Source: Chloroflexota bacterium (GTDB taxonomy: Bacteria > Chloroflexota > Anaerolineae > Aggregatilineales > Phototrophicaceae). Taken from it: a stretch of DNA of 61,896 bases. Positions 51,455 to 59,728 of this stretch are shown here, piece by piece. The DNA lies in the NCBI GenBank assembly GCA_011523615.1, contig WTGJ01000027.1, positions 14,760 through 76,655 of the forward strand. Reading direction: 5' to 3'. Below the pieces are notes generated by a model. It did no database searches, was not told where the DNA came from, and saw only the letters and a list, made by a program, of their open reading frames with translations. The position numbers and the translations under genes are program-made. How positions within the stretch are numbered: position 1 is the first letter of the stretch; each line of letters starts with the position of its first letter.

Positions 51455-53133
51455 ACGCGGATGGTTCGCTCATTGCGATAGCGGACGAGGCCGGGTTGCG
51501 CTCCTTTGATGGGACGAACGTAGCGCCGCTCGGTTACATCCACGGGAACTGAGGATTCATGCCGCAGGGAGCTATAATAAGCGGCGACACTCGCCGTTTT
51601 CTTCACCAGGCTTTCCGGGATCTTCCGACCATCATCACGGATGATCAGGTGGGCGCCGCTGCCGCCGCGGACGTGGAGCCAGAGGTCATCGGCATGACTG
51701 TGGCGGTTCAAGAGGGTGGCGTTCTGCCGCATATTGCGCCCGAGCCAGATGACGTAACCCTCGCTGACGAAACGGCGCGGGCCACGTTTGGCGGGCGGTA
51801 TCGGTTGCTTCTGGGCTGATTTCAGGTAACCGGCGGATTGCAATGTCGCCCGAACTTCATCGATCTCCGGCCAGTTTTCTGCCAACTGCAAATCGATCGT
51901 GAGTTGATCCAGTAAGGCCTTTTCCACGGACAGTTTTTTCAACCGTCCCGGCCCGGCTGCCCGTGCCCGCTTGGCTTTCTGGTAGCGTCGGAAATAGGAT
52001 TGTGCGTTTTGTAAGGGTGTGATGGTCGGATCGAGCGCAATCACCAAATCTTGCCCACCGGGATCATAGGGAGCGGCCCATTGCGTTTGGCCGGCGCCGA
52101 TTTGATATTGGTAAGCGAGGATCAATTCCCCTGATTGTTGCAGCTGCTTCAGTTCGCTTTCACTGATGATTCCGCTCTCCACCGCCGAGCGCCGTTGGGC
52201 AAGCGCTTGTTGTGCTTTCTGGATGGCTTGTTGCAGTGGTCGCTTCGCCTCATCATACACCTCGATGCCCCGTGGCGCGTCGTAATATCGCTTCATCGCT
52301 TCGTTGATGTCGGCGCAAGGCTGCCAGTTTTCATACTGCGTCAATGGGTAAACGCTGTAAGCCAGGACCGCGCCGTCTGCAGGCTGCACCGCGACGCCGG
52401 GTTGCCATTGTTTCGCAATGAGCGGAGACACTAATTCTGCCAGCACCGGATGCAGGATGGCGGCGGCGACATCGCCAGCTGCGGTTCGCTCGGGCAAGGA
52501 TGCTCGATGACAGAGCTCACGGGCGAGCAACGGACTGATGGCCAGGAAGCGGTCACTCAAGGCCCGAACGAGGGGACGATCGCCAGCCTGTGAGAGCCAA
52601 GCGGCCAAATCCGTGCGGTCAATCGGCCAGGGTGGTATTTTTTGGCTTTGGGGTGGTGGCGGCTGGTAGGCACGGCCGGGGAAGAGCTGACGGTAGCGAT
52701 TCTGGGCAGAACCGACTCGCCGCAGGCATTCCCGGATGATGCCACCTTGAACCAGCAATACATTGGCCCGCCTGGGCATCGGTTCCACCCACAGCGAGTA
52801 TTCTCGCTCACGATCGGTGAAGCGGAAACACAACAACCGTTCCCAGGCCGGTTGGTCGATCTCTTGCAGTCGGGCACCCAGCAAGTGGCGGCGCATATAC
52901 TGGACCAGGGGCTGCGGCTGTTGCAGGCCGCGGCGCAGTGAATCAGGCAGCAACAGGGCGCGCGGCTGTTGCTGTTCTGCGCTGAGGAGCAAATGATGTC
53001 GGCTTCCTTGGTGGTAGAGCTCCAGGGCGATGCTCCAGGTATCGATCGCGAGGATGCGCTGCAAACGCGAACCCAGCAATTGGGCACGAAACACATCCGC
53101 CAGCGCCGATAAAGAGAAATGGTCGAGGTTCAT
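51409..53133 (-). CDS. rqcH: Rqc2/RqcH homologue (NFACT protein)
   Basis: A 574-residue NFACT protein. It has the N-terminal fibronectin-binding-A-like domain (LSALADVFRAQLLGSRLQRI, VEPMPRRANVLLV), helix-hairpin and coiled-coil middle (RPLQQAIQKAQQALAQRR), and the C-terminal NFACT-R domain with WLGRNMRQNATLL and DLWLHVRGGSGAHLII. Bacterial RqcH adds alanine tails to peptides stalled on 50S subunits, marking them for degradation. It is last in the minus-strand run that starts at ricT. The 3' end overlaps the glycosyltransferase by 46 bases. Confidence 0.93.
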   Translation of the reverse strand: MNLDHFSLSALADVFRAQLLGSRLQRILAIDTWSIALELYHQGSRHHLLLSAEQQQPRALLLPDSLRRGLQQPQPLVQYMRRHLLGARLQEIDQPAWERLLCFRFTDREREYSLWVEPMPRRANVLLVQGGIIRECLRRVGSAQNRYRQLFPGRAYQPPPPQSQKIPPWPIDRTDLAAWLSQAGDRPLVRALSDRFLAISPLLARELCHRASLPERTAAGDVAAAILHPVLAELVSPLIAKQWQPGVAVQPADGAVLAYSVYPLTQYENWQPCADINEAMKRYYDAPRGIEVYDEAKRPLQQAIQKAQQALAQRRSAVESGIISESELKQLQQSGELILAYQYQIGAGQTQWAAPYDPGGQDLVIALDPTITPLQNAQSYFRRYQKAKRARAAGPGRLKKLSVEKALLDQLTIDLQLAENWPEIDEVRATLQSAGYLKSAQKQPIPPAKRGPRRFVSEGYVIWLGRNMRQNATLLNRHSHADDLWLHVRGGSGAHLIIRDDGRKIPESLVKKTASVAAYYSSLRHESSVPVDVTERRYVRPIKGAQPGLVRYRNERTIRVQPRDESILEAPSPS

Positions 53134-53148
53134 GTTCTGACTGGGGGA

Positions 53149-53577
53149 TTATTTCGCTTCACCGAGCAAATGGGCGATCAAGGAAGCCAGTTCTTCGTCG
53201 GTCAATTCGGTCAGTGGCATCGTTGGGTTGTAGCCTTCTACCACAAAGGCGTTGGGGTAGACGATGGATTCATATAGGTACGTGGCCGCGGAGAGCGGTG
53301 GTCTGCGGGAGGCGGCGAGGGCAGTGGCGAGTTCCAAGGGTGGGGCGATGTTTGCCAGATTGTGACAGGCCAGGCAGGCTTTATCTACCAACAACTGCGG
53401 CGCGAGCGAAAGATCCGCCAGGGGCAGCAATTCGGCCACCCGGGCATCACATTCGCTGGCTGAATTCAGACAATTTTCGCGATCGGTGCGGTTCAAGAGG
53501 ACGATCGCCACCGCCGTCAAGCCCACCGCGACAACCATGAAAAGGGCCAGGAATAAGGGCAATCGACGCTGCAACAT
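53149..53577 (-). CDS. Membrane-anchored cytochrome c
   Basis: About 142 residues with an N-terminal helix (LPLFLALFMVVAVGLTAVAIVLL) and one haem-binding site, CLACH, near the middle, preceded by LLVDKACLACHNLANI. Methionine in YNPTMPLTELTDEEL is the likely sixth ligand, typical of class I mono-haem cytochromes. It should face outside the membrane and carry electrons in respiration. ATG at 53577 is used; a TTG at 53592 is possible, and neither has a clear ribosome binding site. It lies in an RNA/protein-quality operon, where a cytochrome is unexpected. Confidence 0.82.
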   Translation of the reverse strand: MLQRRLPLFLALFMVVAVGLTAVAIVLLNRTDRENCLNSASECDARVAELLPLADLSLAPQLLVDKACLACHNLANIAPPLELATALAASRRPPLSAATYLYESIVYPNAFVVEGYNPTMPLTELTDEELASLIAHLLGEAK

Positions 53578-53605
53578 GGGCGGTGATTTCAAGCGAAGAA
53601 ATGGT

Positions 53606-53902
53606 TCAACCTGTCGAATCGCCCTCCGCTCTGGCTTTCCGTATGCCGCGTTCGCCCAACCACATCAACAAGGCAATGGTCGCCCCCATGCCGATCAGGT
53701 TGAAGAGAATGAAGCCAGTGGCCAGCACCAATTGCTCTGCTTGGCCGGGTGTGGCGAGGAAGGTGGAAGCCTGCGGTTCTTCCACCTGCTGGATCGTGGC
53801 AGGAATGATTGAATCACTCCCTTGATCCAATAAGAGAACCGTGAATGCTCCACCCGCCAGGAGGATGATCAAAGCGAGGAAGAACCAACTCCAGCGACCC
53901 AA
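53606..53902 (-). CDS. Small two-TM protein
   Basis: A 98-residue protein with helices at about 5-25 and 58-82, and a short polar loop between them. No metal or haem motif is visible. It is 13 bases upstream of the cytochrome c gene and could be its membrane partner. The TTG start at 53902 has AGAGGGG eight bases upstream. No family assigned. Confidence 0.7.
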   Translation of the reverse strand: MGRWSWFFLALIILLAGGAFTVLLLDQGSDSIIPATIQQVEEPQASTFLATPGQAEQLVLATGFILFNLIGMGATIALLMWLGERGIRKARAEGDSTG

Positions 53903-53986
53903 TTTTCAACCCCTCTGCAAAGATGCTTGCATTCTAATCCAGTTTCTGGGCCAATCCCAGTGGAAAGCGCCTACCTCGCCACCCTT

Positions 53987-54616
53987 TCACGACGAATGCT
54001 CGCTGCCGAGGGTGATCTGCACGTCTTGATTCCCCCAGAGCTCTACCTGCCCAGCCGGTCCCAACGCGAGGGCAGATTCAGCAGGGATGTGCAGATGCAA
54101 GCTCGCCAATGATGCACCATCGACCGTCTGAGCTTCTCCCGTGGTGGTGATCAAGGCATCGTCCAACCAGCACAAAGCGGGGAGCAATTCGCCATCTTCG
54201 ATCAGCCAGCTGCCAAAAGCAGAAGCACTCGTCGCTTCGGCCAGGATCATGGCCCCGTTTTCGTAAGCCGTGATGAGCGCCTGGTTGAGAAAACCTTGCA
54301 AATGTTCCACCATCTCATGGGGGGAGAGCGCTGGATCGAGGACGATGATCCCCGCTTCGGCGAGGAGTTCGCGGATGGCATCCGGCTCGTCGATCGCCGC
54401 ATTCACCAGGTAACCGCTGGGAGCACCGAGGGAGGCCATATCCTCCAGCGAATTTTGGGCGCTGCTGCTGTTGCCATCGGCACAGATGTAGGCAATGGGT
54501 CCCGGACCAGAACGCATCAATACACCCGCGCGTACGATGCTGGCGGCGCTATTGCCACCGGATAGGATGATCCAACCCGCGCCATCCGGCCAATGGAAGA
54601 GATCGCCCAAGTACAT
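53987..54616 (-). CDS. Uncharacterised protein, possibly cyanophycinase/peptidase S51-like
   Basis: A 209-residue soluble protein. WIILSGGNSAASIVRAG at the start, IRELLAEAGIIVLDP in the middle and QALITAYENGAMILAEATSASAFGSWL resemble the layout of class I glutamine amidotransferase-like proteins such as cyanophycinase, where a GTSAGA motif carries the serine. Here that position reads AEATSASAFG, so the nucleophile could be a serine or may be lost. This is a weak call. It ends near the two-TM gene and starts three bases after the M20 amidohydrolase stop, so it belongs to the ricT-rqcH run. Confidence 0.6.
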   Translation of the reverse strand: MYLGDLFHWPDGAGWIILSGGNSAASIVRAGVLMRSGPGPIAYICADGNSSSAQNSLEDMASLGAPSGYLVNAAIDEPDAIRELLAEAGIIVLDPALSPHEMVEHLQGFLNQALITAYENGAMILAEATSASAFGSWLIEDGELLPALCWLDDALITTTGEAQTVDGASLASLHLHIPAESALALGPAGQVELWGNQDVQITLGSEHSS

Positions 54617-54619
54617 CGA

Positions 54620-55798
54620 TCAATCGGGCAGCAAAAACTCGCCCACAGCTGCCGCCAGTGTGGTGACACCGATCGGCAGGCATTCTTCATCGAAATCAAA
54701 ACGTGGGTGGTGGTGGCCGAAATTCAACCCTCGTTCTTCGTTCGCTGAACCGACCAGGAAATACGTCCCCGGAATGTCGGTCATGAACAGGCCGACGTCT
54801 TCTCCGCCCATGGTGCGTTCATCTTCATCGAGGATGACGCTGGGCGCAGCGCGTTGTATGGCGGTTCGCACGCGCTCAGTCGTGGCTGCATCATTGACCA
54901 CAGGATCGGTGAGGTGTGTCATTTTGGCGTCCACTTTGCAGGCCATGGCGCTGCCGATTCCAGCACAAATTTCGTAAAAACGTCGGGTGATTAGATCGCG
55001 GATTTTGGGACTGAAGTTGCGCATCGTGCCCGTGAGTTTTGCTGCCGGCGGAATGATGTTGTATGCCGTCCCGGCGTTGAAAGAAGTGACGGATAAGACG
55101 GCTTGATCGGCAGCCGGGACATCCCGACTGCAAATGCTTTGCAGAGCGCCGACCAGTTGGGCAGCCGCCACGATGGGATCGCGCGTTTCGTGAGGCAATG
55201 CGCCATGGCCGCCGCGTCCCGTCACCGTGATCTCGAATATGGATACGGCGGCGAACGTGGGCCCGGTGGCGATTCCGATCGTGCCCACGGGCATGGTGTT
55301 CCACAGATGAAGGCCCAGGGTGACATCCGGACGTGGGTCTTCCAGGACGCCATCTTCGCACATGGCCTGAGCGCCAGCTCCCAACTCTTCGGCCGGTTGG
55401 AAAACGAATTTCACTCTTCCCCGGAGGCGGTCACGATGCTCGCTTAGTAGCTTGGCGACGCCGAGGGCGATGGTGGTGTGGCCATCGTGGCCACAGGCGT
55501 GCATCACGCCATCGTGGAGGGAGGCGTACTCGGCCGCCGTCTCTTCCTGGATGGGCAGGGCATCCATATCGGCGCGAACCAACACGGTCGGGCCATCCTG
55601 CGCTCCTTCTAAGATCGCGACCACGCCGGTTTTGCCCACGCCCGTTTGCACTTCCATTCCCAGGGCTTGCAACTCTTCAGCGACGATGCCAGCCGTACGG
55701 ATTTCTTGAAAGCTCAGCTCAGGGTGTTGGTGGAAGTCGCGCCGGCGCGCTTGCAACTCCTCGCGCTGCGCTTCGGCGGCGGCTCGATAATCAGGCAT
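54620..55798 (-). CDS. M20D family amidohydrolase
   Basis: A 392-residue metal-dependent aminoacylase/carboxypeptidase-type enzyme. LVRADMDALPIQEE and HACGHDGHT supply the first ligands, FVFQPAEELGAGAQ the catalytic Glu, LGLHLWNTMP the next histidine, and NFGHHHPRFDFDEECL the last. The dimerisation lid contains GRGGHGALPH. These enzymes cleave N-acyl or indole-acetyl amino acids, hippurate and similar amides. The ATG at 55798 follows AAGGAGCAGAAC. It lies 15 bases downstream of the PIG-L gene. Confidence 0.92.
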   Translation of the reverse strand: MPDYRAAAEAQREELQARRRDFHQHPELSFQEIRTAGIVAEELQALGMEVQTGVGKTGVVAILEGAQDGPTVLVRADMDALPIQEETAAEYASLHDGVMHACGHDGHTTIALGVAKLLSEHRDRLRGRVKFVFQPAEELGAGAQAMCEDGVLEDPRPDVTLGLHLWNTMPVGTIGIATGPTFAAVSIFEITVTGRGGHGALPHETRDPIVAAAQLVGALQSICSRDVPAADQAVLSVTSFNAGTAYNIIPPAAKLTGTMRNFSPKIRDLITRRFYEICAGIGSAMACKVDAKMTHLTDPVVNDAATTERVRTAIQRAAPSVILDEDERTMGGEDVGLFMTDIPGTYFLVGSANEERGLNFGHHHPRFDFDEECLPIGVTTLAAAVGEFLLPD

Positions 55799-55813
55799 GT
55801 TCTGCTCCTTCGG

Positions 55814-56524
55814 TCATTGTCGCATGACCACACGGTGGAAATACTCATAATGGCGATCGTTTTCGGCATCTCTGGTACGTTCACGGATCATCTCATCCAG
55901 CCGCTGGATATCGCTGATCTGGCTTCGGTGTTCCGCCAGGGCCTTGACTTGCGTATCGATGTGATCGCTGACGTCGATGCGAAAATTCGGATTCGGTGAA
56001 CCGGCAATGTAGAGGTGACGGACTTTGTGCGGGGCCAGACCTTCCTGCTCGTGTTGCGGGTAATTCAAGCGGTCCCTGGCGGTGGGGTAGACGGCATCCA
56101 AAGTCGCCTCGCCGATGGCTCGATGGTCGGGGTGGTTGAGGCTGCCACCATCGCGGTAGAACACCTGCGGATCACACGTGATCACCAATTCCGGCCGCAA
56201 CTTGCGAATCACGCGAGTCAATGCCTCACGCAGCTCGAGGCTCACTTGCAATGCGCCATCGGGGTAACGCAAAAAACAGACTTGCGGAACGCCCAGTGCG
56301 CTGGCCGCTGCCGTTTCTTCCGCTTCACGGATGGCCGCGAGGCGCGCGGAAGTCATTTCGGGTTCGGAAGAGCCTTTATCGCCACTGGTCGCGACCACGA
56401 AAGCAACCGCAGAACCGGCAGCAGCGAATTTGGCAAAGGTGCCGCCGGCAAAGAATTCGGGATCATCCGGATGCGCAAACACCCCCAGGACGCGTTCGGG
56501 AAGAGGGTCCGGGCTTTCGTTCAT
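55814..56524 (-). CDS. PIG-L family deacetylase
   Basis: A 236-residue zinc-dependent deacetylase. The zinc motif VFAHPDDPEFFAGG is near the N-terminus and the third histidine is in NHPDHRAIGEATLDA. Family members deacetylate GlcNAc-containing lipids or thiol precursors such as those of mycothiol and bacillithiol. The substrate is unknown here. ATG at 56524 overlaps the ricT stop (ATGA), so the longer frame to 56575 is rejected. It is the second gene of the ricT-rqcH run. Confidence 0.9.
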   Translation of the reverse strand: MNESPDPLPERVLGVFAHPDDPEFFAGGTFAKFAAAGSAVAFVVATSGDKGSSEPEMTSARLAAIREAEETAAASALGVPQVCFLRYPDGALQVSLELREALTRVIRKLRPELVITCDPQVFYRDGGSLNHPDHRAIGEATLDAVYPTARDRLNYPQHEQEGLAPHKVRHLYIAGSPNPNFRIDVSDHIDTQVKALAEHRSQISDIQRLDEMIRERTRDAENDRHYEYFHRVVMRQ

Positions 56525-57456
56525 GCCAGAGGACGATCCTGATTGCGGGAACCGGGTGGCAAGCCACAGGAGCACGGTTCATCGCCATGTACTGAGCAGG
56601 GTTGACGGGCCTTTTCCTGCAAGGCGCGCAACTCTGCGAGCGGCACCAACTGATCCCGCGTGAAGGTGTGGCGCCCTTTTTCCGGGATGATCACCACCAC
56701 GGAATCTTTGAGGGGCAGCACGTCAATCACTTTGCCGGGACCCATGGGAGTGCCGATCTTTTTGTTGCGCCGAGGCAATTGCTTTCTCGCTTCGACATAC
56801 TGTTCATATTCATAAATGAGGCAGCAGCGCAAGCGGCCGCACATCCCGGTGATTTCTGATTGATTGAGGTTGAGCCCTTGCGCTTTCGCCATGCGGATGG
56901 AGATGGGGCTGAAATCGGTCAGAAATGTCGAGCAGCAGCGCAACTCGCCGCAGGCCCCATACCCGCCCAGATATTTCGCGACATCCCGCGGCCCGATGAG
57001 GCGGAACGATAGGGTGGCAGAAAATTCACGGCGCAGCCTGCGGATCAACGAAGAGGGATTGAGTTTCTCCTCCGCGCTGTATAAGAAAGTGAGCCGCGAA
57101 CCGTCAAAATTGTATTGCGCGGCGATGAGTTTGATGGGCGGGAAATTCGAGATGGACTGGGTGACGGTTTGGCAGCGAGCCAATGCTTCTTTTTGTTGGG
57201 CCTGCCAATGCTGCCGCAGCAACATGTCGCGCGCCGTGGCGCGGCGCAGGATCGGCTTATGGCTATGAGCCGGATTCTCCATTGGTCGGAAGGCCATCAC
57301 CTGGCCCATCTGCCTGCCCACTGAAGTTTCGATGATCACATATTCACCGATGCTCAGTTCGGGGAAGGCGCTGTAGTCAAAATGATAGAGTTTTCCCACG
57401 GGTTCGAAACGGATGCCGGCGATGGTCTTCTCAGCGAGCTTGGGTTCGGCAGTCAT
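56521..57456 (-). CDS. ricT: PSP1 domain protein RicT
   Basis: A 311-residue PSP1 domain protein, homologous to B. subtilis RicT (YaaT), which forms an RNase Y regulatory complex with RicA and RicF through iron-sulfur clusters. The core contains YLGGYGACGELRCCSTFL and TGMCGRLRCCLIYEYE, giving two cysteine clusters. The last 20 residues have further cysteines (CSVHGDEPCSC). It heads a seven-gene minus-strand run. A strong promoter lies just upstream. Confidence 0.92.
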   Translation of the reverse strand: MTAEPKLAEKTIAGIRFEPVGKLYHFDYSAFPELSIGEYVIIETSVGRQMGQVMAFRPMENPAHSHKPILRRATARDMLLRQHWQAQQKEALARCQTVTQSISNFPPIKLIAAQYNFDGSRLTFLYSAEEKLNPSSLIRRLRREFSATLSFRLIGPRDVAKYLGGYGACGELRCCSTFLTDFSPISIRMAKAQGLNLNQSEITGMCGRLRCCLIYEYEQYVEARKQLPRRNKKIGTPMGPGKVIDVLPLKDSVVVIIPEKGRHTFTRDQLVPLAELRALQEKARQPCSVHGDEPCSCGLPPGSRNQDRPLA

Positions 57457-57482
57457 GGATTCTCACATCTTCATCCTCACCG

Positions 57483-57511
57483 ATTATAGCGATTGGGCGG
57501 TGGATTGTAAA
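57483..57511 (-). promoter_or_regulatory. Strong promoter of the ricT-rqcH run
   Basis: On the minus strand TTTACA (57511-57506) and the perfect TATAAT (57488-57483) are 17 bases apart. Transcription would start about 20 bases before the ricT ATG. Confidence 0.75.
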
Positions 57512-57544
57512 TGTGGCGGAAGGGTAGCAAATTCGTGAAATATC

Positions 57545-57573
57545 TTGACAAGATAAGTGATACCCAGTATCAT
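57545..57573 (+). promoter_or_regulatory. Promoter of znuABC-type operon
   Basis: A perfect TTGACA (57545-57550) and TATCAT (57568-57573) are spaced by 17 bases. The -10 box lies within the second half of the palindrome at 57558-57572, which allows repressor occlusion. Confidence 0.8.
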
Positions 57574-57575
57574 TT
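57555..57575. promoter_or_regulatory. Candidate metalloregulator operator (palindrome over -10)
   Basis: TGATAC-CCA-GTATCA is a perfect 6-3-6 palindrome at 57558-57572 that extends to 9-3-9 with one mismatch. Its place between -35 and -10 in front of a metal importer fits a Zur-, MntR- or DtxR-like repressor. No such regulator is in the window. Confidence 0.6.
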
Positions 57576-57605
57576 ACGAGTTGACCGTACTGGGAGGAAA
57601 CCACC

Positions 57606-59012
57606 ATGCGAAACATACTCATTACCGTGCTGCTCATCGTTTTGGGGGTGATGAACCTCAGCGCTCAGGAAGATGTTCACGTCTTTGCCTCCCATAGCAT
57701 TTTGGCCGATGTGGCGGCGCAAGTGGCTGGAGATGTATTGGAAATCCACGCATTGATCCCGCCGGGAGCGGATCCCCATGCAGAACACATGAGCGCCAGA
57801 GATGTGGCAGAATTGCTGGGCGCCGACCTGATATTCCTGAATGGCGCCAGGTACGAAGAGGGTGTGATCGCACAGATCCTGCAAGCAGAAAAACAGCTTC
57901 CTGTCGTCGTGATTTCCTCCTGTGTGGCCCTGTGGCATGTCCTGCTGGATATTGATTATGAAGCGGAAGCGCACGATCACGCACATGATCATGCCGATGA
58001 AGACGATCATGCCGATGAAGATGATCATGCCGATGAAGATGATCATGCGCATGAAGACCACGGCGATGACGACCACGCCGACGATGACCATGAGCATGAA
58101 GACCACGGCGATGACGACCACGCCGATGAAGATCATGCAGACGACGATCATGACGAAGATGATCACGCTGATGAAGACCACGATGACGATCACGAAGATC
58201 ATGACGAAGACGATCACGCCGATGATCACCACGCCGATGATCACCACGACGATGACGACCACGCCGACGAAGATCATGACGACGAAGATCACGCCGATGA
58301 TGACCACGCCGATGAAATGGCCGGCGAGGAGAACCTCGTGGAGCACTGCCAGGAATTGAGAGCGGAATTGAGTTTGCCTTCAGTGCCGGGTGAAGCGTTG
58401 TTCGCGGCCAATCACTGTGATGACGAGCATGAAAACGAAACCGGCGAAGCAGAAGATCATGAAGGCATCGTGCACGATTGTGATCCGCATGTCTGGCTGG
58501 ATGTGCACAACGTGATGCTCTGGACGGTGAGCATCCGCGATGAATTGAGTGCCTTGCTGCCCGAACATGCCTCCACCTTTGCGGCCAACGCGGCCTCCTA
58601 TCTACAGGAGTTGGGTGAGTTGGATCAATTCTTGCAAGAGCAACTGCAAGACCCCTCTGTATCCCGTCAACTGGTTACTGCCCATGAGAGTCTTCAGTAT
58701 TTTGCCCATCGCTATGGATTCATCAACGATCCGGTCTTGCGGAATTTCAGCAGCATTTCTGCCCCTGATCCTGGGGAAATCGCGGCGCTGATCGACCGTT
58801 GGACGGCAGAAGGAGTGCGGGCCTTATTCCAGGCAGCGACGGAGCGAAATCCGCTGCTGGAGCAATTGGCGGTTGAACTCGACGTGTCGCTGGTGACGAT
58901 TTACATCGAAGCGTTGAGCGGATCGGATGGGCCGGCTGACACCTACCTGAACTTCATGCGGCAAAATGCCCAACGCATCGTGACGGCCCTGACCGATGGC
59001 GCAAGCGAATGA
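57606..59012 (+). CDS. znuA: Metal ABC transporter substrate-binding protein with giant His/Asp-rich loop (ZnuA-like)
   Basis: A 468-residue exported cluster A-I binding protein. A signal peptide (MRNILITVLLIVLGVMNLSA) has no lipobox. Metal ligands fit DPHAEHMSARDVAELLG, DPHVWLDVHN and TAHESLQYFAHRYGF, with a late acidic residue in ISAPDPGEI. Between the first and second ligands, residues about 120-238 are almost only His, Asp and Glu. This is much longer than the 20-40 residue loop of E. coli ZnuA. Zinc is the most likely metal. The DNA of the loop is tandemly repeated. GGGAGGAAA precedes the ATG, and the stop overlaps znuC. Confidence 0.9.
   Translation: MRNILITVLLIVLGVMNLSAQEDVHVFASHSILADVAAQVAGDVLEIHALIPPGADPHAEHMSARDVAELLGADLIFLNGARYEEGVIAQILQAEKQLPVVVISSCVALWHVLLDIDYEAEAHDHAHDHADEDDHADEDDHADEDDHAHEDHGDDDHADDDHEHEDHGDDDHADEDHADDDHDEDDHADEDHDDDHEDHDEDDHADDHHADDHHDDDDHADEDHDDEDHADDDHADEMAGEENLVEHCQELRAELSLPSVPGEALFAANHCDDEHENETGEAEDHEGIVHDCDPHVWLDVHNVMLWTVSIRDELSALLPEHASTFAANAASYLQELGELDQFLQEQLQDPSVSRQLVTAHESLQYFAHRYGFINDPVLRNFSSISAPDPGEIAALIDRWTAEGVRALFQAATERNPLLEQLAVELDVSLVTIYIEALSGSDGPADTYLNFMRQNAQRIVTALTDGASE
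57987..58058 (+). repeat. Four tandem 18-bp repeats inside the znuA His/Asp loop
   Basis: Units starting GATCATG at 57987, 58005, 58023 and 58041 are nearly identical, each encoding six residues of the DHADED type. A longer block of about 33 bases at 58049 recurs at 58094 with a 45-base period. The whole region to 58320 is low complexity, suggesting growth by slippage. It has no spacers and is not a CRISPR array. Confidence 0.85.
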
Positions 59013-59728
59013 CCCCCCAATCCCCTGCGCTGGTCGTCGATTCGCTCACCGTGGGCTATGGTTCCGGCCCTAATGTAATCGAATCGGTGAACCTGAATTT
59101 GGCGGCGGGCAACTTGTGTTGTCTGTTGGGCGACAACGGGGCCGGGAAGAGCACTTTCCTGAAAGCGATCGCGGGTTTGATCCCCTTTCGTCATGGCAGC
59201 ATCTATGTCAATGGTCTGGATTGCCGAAAGAGCCATACGCGGGTCGGATATTTGCCCCAGGATGCCGAGGTGGATTGGCGCTTCCCGGCGACGGTGCAGG
59301 ACGTGGTCATGATGGGGCGGGTGCGCGATCTGGGTTGGTTGCGCTACCCAGGCCGTGAAGATCAACAGACTGTCGAACGCGTCATGTGTGATGTATGCTT
59401 GCAAGAATTGCGGGAACAGCCGATCACTGATCTGAGTAGCGGCCAGAGAAGGCGCGTGCTCCTGGCCCGAACCCTGGCTCAGGGTGCCGATCTGCTGTTG
59501 TGGGATGAACCCTTCACCGGCGTCGATCTGGACACACGACAGGAGCTGTGCCAGACGCTGATCCAGCTGAACCAAGCAGGATTTGCCATGATCGTTTCTT
59601 CCCATGCCTATGACGCATTCGCATTGCCATACGAGAGCGCCATCCTACTCAACAGCGGCGAGCTGCATTTCGGCGAGACGGAAGCGATATTGGCGTTGGG
59701 GCGTGAACGCCGGGAGCCGGTGCACTGA
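59009..59728 (+). CDS. znuC: Metal ABC transporter ATP-binding protein (ZnuC-like)
   Basis: A 239-residue ATPase with Walker A GDNGAGKSTFL, Q-loop near YLPQDAEVDW, signature LSSGQRRRVLLARTL (second Gly of LSGGQ replaced by Ser), Walker B LLLWDEPFTGVD and the switch His in SSHAYDAF. It powers uptake with the permease that starts at the base after its stop. The ATG at 59009 overlaps the znuA stop (ATGA). Confidence 0.92.
   Translation: MTPQSPALVVDSLTVGYGSGPNVIESVNLNLAAGNLCCLLGDNGAGKSTFLKAIAGLIPFRHGSIYVNGLDCRKSHTRVGYLPQDAEVDWRFPATVQDVVMMGRVRDLGWLRYPGREDQQTVERVMCDVCLQELREQPITDLSSGQRRRVLLARTLAQGADLLLWDEPFTGVDLDTRQELCQTLIQLNQAGFAMIVSSHAYDAFALPYESAILLNSGELHFGETEAILALGRERREPVH

Noticed and set aside
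57987-58320. Tandem repeats considered as a CRISPR array or VNTR-type mobile repeat
   Set aside because: Units are contiguous, multiples of three, without unique spacers, and lie in frame within znuA.
57570-58346. Minus-strand open frame with long Val/Ile/Met runs that looks like a membrane protein
   Set aside because: It is the antisense of the His/Asp repeats of znuA; GAT and CAT codons read as ATC and ATG on the other strand.
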